Assembly: GCF_026151205.1 (NCBI RefSeq)
Contig: NC_087078.1
Span: 18,889,765-18,949,764 of the forward strand
Source: Bolinopsis microptera
Lineage: Eukaryota; Ctenophora; Tentaculata; Lobata; Bolinopsidae
Direction of reading: 5' to 3'
DNA: 60,000 nucleotides
Made by a program: the position numbers and the translations under genes
In this document: positions 58,201 to 60,000 of the stretch, in pieces
Position numbering within the stretch: the stretch's first letter is position 1
Layout: every line of letters begins with the position of its first letter
Notes under the pieces: model-generated
The model's database searches: none
The model's input: only the letters and a program-made list of their open reading frames with translations
What the model was told of the DNA's origin: nothing

Positions 58201-60000
58201 ACCTGTTTTTACAAACCAATATTGTAATTGACTTTGAAGTCGAACGAAAAGTCAACATTTACTATTTTACTTTGTTCAAGTCAAACGTCAAACCGAAGTT
58301 CACACATTCAAATACAATGGTTTTGTCTCATTTCTGGATCAGCTGTTGCGTCAAGAAAACAAAAGATGAGCCACTCCTACATCAGTCAAAAGACTTTTAC
58401 CAGGGGGGGTTGTGACGTCACCAGGGGTTGTGACGTCACCAGAAACAAAAGATGAGCCACTCCTACATCAGTCAAAGACTTTTACAGATGCTACTTAAAC
58501 CGAAGATAACTCACAAAGATCCACTACGATTTTCTAAATCTATCAATCATGAAGCTTCAATTTCTTGTCCTGATTGTCGGTCTTATCTACTCGACGAGTA
58601 GCATAACAGTAAAAGAAAGGTACTTCTCTACCTCCAAAACCATCCTATACTCCGGATACTGGGGGGACTGGGGAAGTTGGCAGAACTGCAGAGACGGAGG
58701 ATACGCTGTCTCCTTTGCTCAGAAGGTGGAGCAACCCCAGGGAGGTGATGATGACACAGCACTGAACGGTATCTGTTTCCAGTGTAGCAACGGAGGGGAA
58801 GTGTGCAGTTCTGTGAGCAGCTGGGGGAGTTGGGCTCACAGTAGCAAGTGTGACCCTGGTTTTAAGGGAGCTAACTTTAAAGTGGAGGGTAAGCAAGGTG
58901 GTGGAGACGATTCTGCAGCTAATGGTTTGATGCTGGTTTGCCAAACTGGGGGGAGTAAACAAACAAGCAACGAGGGAGGGTGGGGTTCGTGGCAGGGATA
59001 CAAGTACTGTGTCTCCGGACAACACATCTGTGGGATCCAGACGAGAGTCGAGGCTTTTCAAGGAGCGGATGATGACGAGGATGACACTGCCCTGAACGGA
59101 GTTGATTTGAGATGCTGTGGAAGATATCCTCTGTAAAAGTTCAACTTGTAGAGATATTCAGCCGATCTGCTGATGGTAACCCTGATTCTGAGGGAGCCAA
59201 ATACTCCAAACAAATCCAGTCAACCTCAGGTCTTGTCTCTCTAACCGGTCATTACCAGACCTCTACTGCCTACGACGTAGCTACACGAGTCCAACAGGTA
59301 TCTGACTACACCACCGCAGCTGGAGCCATCGCAACCGACGACAATTCTGGTCTGACCACTCTCTAGAGAACGACTACTTGAATATGCTGGTTAAAGAGGT
59401 GTTATCATCTGCTCTGGACAACAAGCACGGTTCCTCCTCTGTCACTCTGACTGTTCCTGTGAACGTGTACGTGGGAGTGTACGCGTACGTGGGTCAGACT
59501 ACTGTTGCTATGAGTGATGGCTCTGTGATGCGGTTTAAGGGAGACAAGATGATCTTCAGTCCGAGAAAGCTGGATACCTCCAACTTTACTGTTCTGTAAA
59601 GTTCTAGTGTCTTAAAGATTTGATTTTATTTTATTTTATTTTTGTTCATGTAAACCAACGGTGTTTTAATTGTAATATTAAAAATAAGTTACTCGTCACG
59701 TACCGTCTAGCTACGGTCTCTTATTGAGACATGTTGAAAGGTTGAAGAGAATTAAGATGCTCACACGATATTGAGGTTCCTATAAATTTTGGCACGGCAA
59801 ACCGCTAGATCTTATAATAAAGGAGATAATATCTTATTTAAAAGAGATAATATCTTGTTTTAAAAGAGATAATATCTTATTTGAAGGAGATAATATCTTG
59901 TTTAAAAGAGATAATATCTTATTTGAAGGAGATAATATCTTATTTAAAAGAGATAATATCTTATTTCTAACTTACCACTCTATCTCTAACAGAGATCTGA
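43240..60000 (-). CDS. ABCG-subfamily half-transporter, C-terminal membrane domain (5' part outside the window)
   Basis: ATP-driven exporter family of lipids, sterols and xenobiotics. Five exons, all in matching phase: 59976 to beyond 60000 (ending VRDRV), 56925-57149, 47607-47757, 43592-43759 and 43240-43379 (stop). The protein segment reads from VRDRV|GLFFIMGG (ABCG proteins usually have a NR.G.LFF motif here), through EREIFYREMEDGLYTTGPYF and SKVLSTLP, YWLAGLQP, the C-terminal helices (AMAISAAVTNFQAAAF) and the extracellular loop SYLKWSFQALNQIEFHGLRF with Cys pairs (FSCN, GECPI), to a last helix ending NQKPKK. The ATPase domain is not in the window. Introns carry a GPCR gene, a small membrane-protein gene, a Gypsy element and the VMO1-like gene, all except Gypsy on the opposite strand. 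ABCG2/White-type membership is likely; the exact orthologue is not determined. Confidence 0.88.
43760..44767. other. ABCG intron sequence 5' of the nested GPCR
   Basis: AT-rich. Presumably contains the promoter of the GPCR gene at 44768; no recognised motif beyond general AT-richness. Confidence 0.4.
44768..46041 (+). CDS. Rhodopsin-like GPCR with a reverse-transcriptase-like CCHC tail (two exons, 372 aa)
   Basis: Exon 1, 44768-45701, encodes seven hydrophobic segments: TM1 SVLGDTIILV (GD in place of GN), TM2 AACDLLTS, a Cys before TM3 (LLCYIES) and one in the second outer loop (YDCHFH), TM3 end TSAKLLIVCFPLR, and TM7 NTISNFYIYCL with an NxxIY motif. The frame runs into GTATGT at 45702, a good donor; left unspliced it stops two codons later. 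A pyrimidine-rich acceptor (actttttaccaacag) ends at 45856 and exon 2 (45857-46041) joins in the correct phase. It adds 61 residues containing CKKCDEDNETTAHYLTSC, a CX2CX8HX4C zinc knuckle, then CPAF..., ...HHTFSNSNTVGIARATKYL and a stop. This tail matches the C-terminal end typical of many LINE reverse transcriptases. It is nested in an ABCG intron on the opposite strand. Confidence 0.75.
46455..46839 (+). CDS. Small protein with two membrane segments (two exons, 88 aa)
   Basis: I do not recognise this gene. The ATG at 46455 sits in a good context (acagccATGG). Exon 1 (46455-46647) encodes a short hydrophilic N-terminus and two hydrophobic helices (SIGIYLLPIVIFLSLLVNQV and AILVTLLWAVPLAYA). 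A donor, GCAG-GTCTAG, and an acceptor, tctcccacag (ending 46765), join in phase 1 to exon 2 (46766-46839), which adds a basic tail (GVRRANPRVKRTERVSEVVI) and a TAA. Read through instead, exon 1 would continue to a stop near 46743 (96 aa). It lies in the same ABCG intron as the GPCR at 44768. Both termini would face the cytosol if the basic tail obeys the positive-inside rule. Confidence 0.5.
46840..47606. other. ABCG intron remainder
   Basis: AT-rich, with a short gttagtgataaa repeat (three to four copies) at about 47087-47125. No gene seen. Confidence 0.4.
47879..48279. repeat. 10-bp minisatellite (ggtgttacag type), left part
   Basis: About 40 units of nine to eleven bases (ggtgttacag, ggtgttgcag, tgtgttacat). 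All three plus-strand frames stay open through it because the repeat lacks stops; these are not genes. The same array resumes at 56545 to about 56642 after the Gypsy element, which was inserted into it. It is in the ABCG intron between the exons at 56925 and 47607. Confidence 0.93.
48280..48976 (-). repeat. 3' LTR of the Gypsy element
   Basis: 697 bp, TG...CA ends with a 7-bp inverted repeat (TGGTGTA/TACACCA), near identical to 55848-56544. Differences cluster around 48700-48975 (for example gaatgcccggctac against gaatgttcggttac). Confidence 0.93.
48977..49865 (-). other. Gypsy 3' non-coding region with a 125-bp triplicated segment and a small frame
   Basis: Between integrase and the 3' LTR, a segment of about 125 bases (containing caatcaataataaatatcc and atcattatctgtccccttat) is repeated three times at about 49060-49450. 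Short inverted-type repeats of ggcactctgt/gaggcactccca follow at 49463-49535. A 74-codon frame at 49581-49805 with two hydrophobic stretches (VYCCTCYLTAKLFVNMMGIL) might be an accessory product, but there is no envelope-like protein. Confidence 0.6.
49866..51518 (-). CDS. Gypsy integrase frame (pol 3' part), 550 aa
   Basis: Inserts the cDNA copy into the genome. The N-terminal HHCC zinc-binding motif is visible (HENITYCHPG, then CVKCGEM). The DDE catalytic core has Asp in VDHIVPS, Asp in IIVDNHPGF and Glu in TGRAENNNKRL. A C-terminal GPF-type module (FEPRFRGPFRITKVIND) follows, then a Ser/Pro-rich tail ending near NLRPRNDLRPPDYF. The frame overlaps the end of the RT frame by 61 bases in a different register, so production as one Pol protein would need a frameshift there, or the copy carries a single indel. 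The listed start is only the first Met of the open frame. Confidence 0.9.
   Translation of the reverse strand: MVQVNRTPERLLSYWKQFNLIILEDGLLKRKWVKRNEDETRYLILVPERCEENIMRLFHENITYCHPGANACVARCRQYFYWPKMETEFDLFVKACVKCGEMKPPRAYLKAPLNHIMFHNFNDAIIVDHIVPSATKRTPRGYRYILTISDAWSNYVVAVPVRTQTAKENIAAIMKNWIWRFGVCREIIVDNHPGFRAEFFGEVFKAFECKKTHGTSYKSASTGRAENNNKRLNTALRTCLPDDKEHLWDLYLDKVTFALNCSKNRRTGFSAHKMMFGREVNLPLTFVMGTAEKVESEGTSTVAAAVYKNHMELKRIIWKVRKQSQKDFGYAAKQHDRNLHGPYFKEGDHCFVLVQCPRHKFEPRFRGPFRITKVINDHLYVVDLGQGVEKVVNICKMKRFETNKYSRRTPEKPKEPDETRKSMKGNTSIDIDSSSDDDQEEEYWGTPRRKAQDKQIVIQSDDAQSTTRSTPRRLPTPPTSLSGGSVSHSPRPRTLSPTTSSASTEGATSVVQDFFTPPRENVTPEQETQRIGGYNLRPRNDLRPPDYFRI
51458..54427 (-). CDS. Gypsy protease, reverse transcriptase and RNase H frame, 989 aa
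   Basis: The frame opens within the last codons of gag in the -1 register, so Gag-Pol would be made by a -1 shift; there is no ATG near its start. The order is: aspartic protease at residues 1-100 (FFVDSGSAVSIVS); reverse transcriptase from about 330 (SPIFLVKKNTPDQWRLVADL, FSSFDLSKSFWQV, catalytic FFIDDLFLS); RNase H (YQVQVDASKHGYGATLS, then QLEFDAMVLAI and VLTDCKSLL). An acidic linker of about 200 residues follows before the frame ends in the overlap with integrase. No internal stop is present. All domains look intact. Confidence 0.92.
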   Translation of the reverse strand: MSWKHILIQGLCRGADVLFFVDSGSAVSIVSTGLVKKLGLEENVGSCKMVLKSFSQDTIPIKGRVRMDIVIAGGHFSHDFIVTDLLDTEFLIGDDFLRTNKIVLDYKKCQLTLEDGNSIGFRKKPTNVTVKDRLKIRCAKVTVIPPNTAQFVGGRIQAKGGSYQGIMEPHCRNGLQRTGILMATAVVHSRGKFVPVKCINATDRPIQIFRNTVIGHLKPLGDHHMIHGVKIVKPEAEARHRDVSGIQDATGRDRVPDSSCTDQWTKRELFESLKLGEVEAEMTASDRERLEQIIWEHRGCFSRNEFDIGCCTEFETEIKLKEGTSPAWTTPIPTAYKLRDEMDRQIDQMVKVGVVEPTFEPSEFNSPIFLVKKNTPDQWRLVADLRNLNKVCLDEKYPLPNLNHVLDTIGADTLFSSFDLSKSFWQVPYSKESKKMTAFLYRGKSYCWARMIMGHKNSSSAFSRMMYKLLATIPIDQLIFFIDDLFLSSTSVEDHLNRLEILLGRLMSANLKLTPKKCELLKRKVTFVGVSVSDEGIQITEDRIKDLLELPVPTTSKRVQEVLGALNYVRKWIPNYSRLARPLHQLTAKDTKFEWSSECQRAFEELKNAVAQSTILAIPDTSDPYKSYQVQVDASKHGYGATLSQELPVNGGRERRIVAFYSKAVPQFKRERSQTQLEFDAMVLAIQHWKMYLRNTEFKVLTDCKSLLSATDSLFSKSDPSLIRKCQELANFTFSIEHVEGKKNTLCDFLSRFPFRRKTVDMGCQTEVVDTDKGGHIGLDKCSRNDERRSTAQELTGRVSACGREIESPTVKAEERSGCKPEGTISEECEMKRVPSESEIIIDNADYTLTLSDAIEDVAETVSREGSDLDLQDEVTDLQLLFEREHDGTVILRKTEPEAQRTPGCYCNHLEAPRDKKSHKPKKQVTFAISQTAAEPVTQVLPDLDDIRREQEADSILSVVKEWVVAKQREWYRLTELLKDYYHIGSNLI
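54460..55821 (-). CDS. Gypsy Gag, 453 aa
   Basis: Structural protein that packages element RNA. The ATG at 55821 lies 27 bases inside the 5' LTR boundary. An N-terminal coiled-coil stretch (about residues 5-90, ADITSLKKQRADLEEQISRA type) is followed by a capsid-like region and three CX2CX4HX4C zinc knuckles (CQKCGKSGHVSENC, CQLCDKTGHVARVC, CYGCQQVGHYRRDC), then a basic Gly/Asn-rich end. Upstream in-frame codons to 55830 lack ATG. Intact. Confidence 0.92.
   Translation of the reverse strand: MESQGSTLELQADITSLKKQRADLEEQISRAEASLDELEPDDIGPISERKIALYDMEKEFKRIGKSLAENTERLTNMTVNAKVELSRPAVKKEASDWLRDESEVSVGSPELSWPQERAPRQFHGSKAPRYRKGDDFSTFLLRFEHHVRLSGICDNLDLRISGLVEDNSLFKKISNFQFTGDEKRDIKRFISAIKTRLFPSTDTRIMRTKFGRMKQETGESVEQFSERIRDSAEIIFSSRLEREGAAVTAFISGLSNIAIKRRLLQMGDSEDENLDHVTQIAVQEEHISQALEEQDDSVSPVEEFSGVPLFGVGSEPVPGNTGCQKCGKSGHVSENCWAGITCQLCDKTGHVARVCREMGTASIPNRGRGGYRTGNSTAPPAPRGRAVVCYGCQQVGHYRRDCPSNRSGTWGSRVERQGERVPGQHQQMNYQNEHLNGYAAGSNLTNYSRGGRF
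55848..56544 (-). repeat. 5' LTR of the Gypsy element
   Basis: 697 bp with the same TGGTGTA...TACACCA ends as the other LTR. Transcription of the element would start here on the minus strand; no TATA box was singled out. Confidence 0.93.
56545..56642. repeat. 10-bp minisatellite (ggtgttacag type), right part
   Basis: Continuation of the array at 47879-48279 beyond the Gypsy element. It begins with the duplicated target CATG. Confidence 0.92.
57682..57753 (-). tRNA. tRNA-like sequence (degenerate; tRNA pseudogene or SINE head)
   Basis: 72 bases that fold as a cloverleaf: a near-perfect A box (TAGCTCAATTGG) and D arm GCTC/GAGC, anticodon stem GAGA/TCTC with loop CGCGAAA, T stem CTGGG/CCCAG. 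Defects: U33 is replaced by G, the T loop reads ATCATTC instead of TTCRANT, and the acceptor stem has a T-T mismatch. The anticodon position reads CGA, but the missing U33 makes decoding doubtful. Probably non-functional. It lies in an ABCG intron. Confidence 0.4.
57820..58147. repeat. Perfect inverted repeat, arms of 143 bp with a 42-bp loop
   Basis: Left arm 57820-57962, right arm 58005-58147, exact reverse complements as far as I could check. The loop (57963-58004) is a second copy of a segment found at 57620-57655. The sequence ttattgatgaca occurs both at 57607 and at 58147, just before the first copy and just after the right arm. Identical arms imply a very recent origin or ongoing arm correction. 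It may be a foldback element or the product of template switching. Palindromes like this can also be assembly artefacts. Confidence 0.9.
58354..58485 (+). promoter_or_regulatory. Twin CRE sites in a duplicated promoter segment of the VMO1-like gene
   Basis: Two perfect CRE palindromes, TGACGTCA, at 58413-58420 and 58431-58438, 18 bp apart, lie about 115-130 bp upstream of the ATG at 58549. They are bracketed by two copies of a 40-base segment (acaaaagatgagccactcct to agacttttac) at 58354-58400 and 58442-58485. CREB/ATF-type control is inference from the motif. Confidence 0.55.
58549..59136 (+). CDS. VMO1-like secreted protein (vitelline membrane outer layer protein 1 family), 195 aa
   Basis: The first 20 residues form a signal peptide (LQFLVLIVGLIYSTSS). 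The mature part shows the three internal repeats of the VMO-I beta-prism fold, each with a W-G-x-W motif (GDWGSWQNC, SSWGSWAHS, GGWGSWQGY) and a Gly/Asp-rich G-D-D/A-x-N-G segment (GGDDDTALNG, GGGDDSAANG, ADDDEDDTALNG). Cysteines typical of the family are present, including the end (DLRCCGRYPL). Length fits the family (about 180-200). In birds VMO1 is an egg-coat protein; in invertebrates the role is not settled, and carbohydrate binding is often proposed. It lies inside an ABCG intron on the opposite strand. Further open sequence follows in other frames (see 59137-59599). Confidence 0.88.
   Translation: MKLQFLVLIVGLIYSTSSITVKERYFSTSKTILYSGYWGDWGSWQNCRDGGYAVSFAQKVEQPQGGDDDTALNGICFQCSNGGEVCSSVSSWGSWAHSSKCDPGFKGANFKVEGKQGGGDDSAANGLMLVCQTGGSKQTSNEGGWGSWQGYKYCVSGQHICGIQTRVEAFQGADDDEDDTALNGVDLRCCGRYPL
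59137..59599 (+). pseudogene. Broken downstream coding segment after the VMO1-like gene
   Basis: Two frames with protein-like composition follow the VMO1 stop: one open to a stop at 59364-59366 (KYSKQIQSTSGLVSLTG, Ser/Thr-rich), the next in a different register up to 59599 (VTLTVPVNVYVGVYAYVG, MSDGSVMRFKGDKM). Neither has a convincing start of its own, and all three pieces are in different frames, so this looks like one coding region interrupted by two small indels or by unannotated tiny introns. The alternating Ser/Thr and beta-strand pattern is loosely reminiscent of aerolysin-type pore-forming proteins, some of which carry a lectin-like domain in front; this is a weak impression only. Confidence 0.4.
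59817..59970. repeat. 22-23-bp minisatellite next to an ABCG splice donor
   Basis: About seven units of the type gagataatatcttatttaaa at 22-23-bp spacing. It ends about six bases from the ABCG donor (sense GTG-GTAAGTTAG, exon end 59976). The donor itself is not inside the unit. Each unit carries GATAA. Confidence 0.88.

Larger units (their letters stand above)
57150..58354. other. ABCG intron sequence between exon and VMO1-like gene
   Basis: Holds the tRNA-like sequence (57682-57753) and the foldback (57820-58147). A 39-base segment, attatcacttcgagatggcc aggcctactctcatgctgt, occurs at 57617-57655 and again in the loop of the foldback. The rest shows nothing recognisable. Confidence 0.5.

Overview
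The window looks like nuclear DNA of an invertebrate animal. It has spliced genes with GT-AG introns in all phases, several short-intron or intronless rhodopsin-like receptors, an intact LINE, a complete Ty3/Gypsy LTR element, MITE-like elements and an unusual load of minisatellites. A cnidarian or another early-branching or soft-bodied invertebrate is my guess; nothing here fixes the species.

Layout: 1-3071 is a 31-bp minisatellite. 3.1-9.7 kb is mostly gene-free with short tandem repeats. A 14-copy E-box (CACGTG) array at 9731-9968 precedes a GPCR gene at 10156-11397 (+). A MITE lies at 13097-13928. The 5' exons of a Pro/Gly/Tyr-rich gene run on the minus strand from 17955 to 15277 and probably continue leftwards. 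A second foldback MITE sits at 19815-20213. A 16-exon VAC14 gene (PIKfyve-complex scaffold) fills 41846-20726 on the minus strand. Its introns hold an intact LINE (24089-28823), several minisatellites and two paralogous GPCR genes on the opposite strand (36181-37434 and 38492-39565). From beyond 60000 down to 43240 runs the C-terminal part of an ABCG-type transporter gene (minus strand). Its introns hold a third-subfamily GPCR gene (44768-46041, +), a small two-membrane-segment protein gene (46455-46839, +), a complete Gypsy element (48280-56544), a tRNA-like sequence, a perfect 143-bp foldback and a VMO1-like secreted protein gene (58549-59136, +). The large multi-exon genes are all on the minus strand. 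The small genes are all on the plus strand, and those between 36 and 59 kb lie inside introns of the large ones.

The most striking pattern is that tandem repeats sit on 5' splice sites. At five exon ends (one in the Pro-rich gene, four in VAC14) the last bases of the exon plus the splice donor and the start of the intron have been copied in tandem, from 2 copies up to 41 copies. Each array therefore carries a ladder of candidate donors on the sense strand. In one array the junctions between units also create a TACTAAC branch-point-like motif and an AG acceptor. Other noteworthy items are a GPCR whose spliced C-terminal exon looks like the CCHC tail of a LINE reverse transcriptase, a possible alternative terminal exon in VAC14, and the fact that both intact retroelements landed inside minisatellite arrays.
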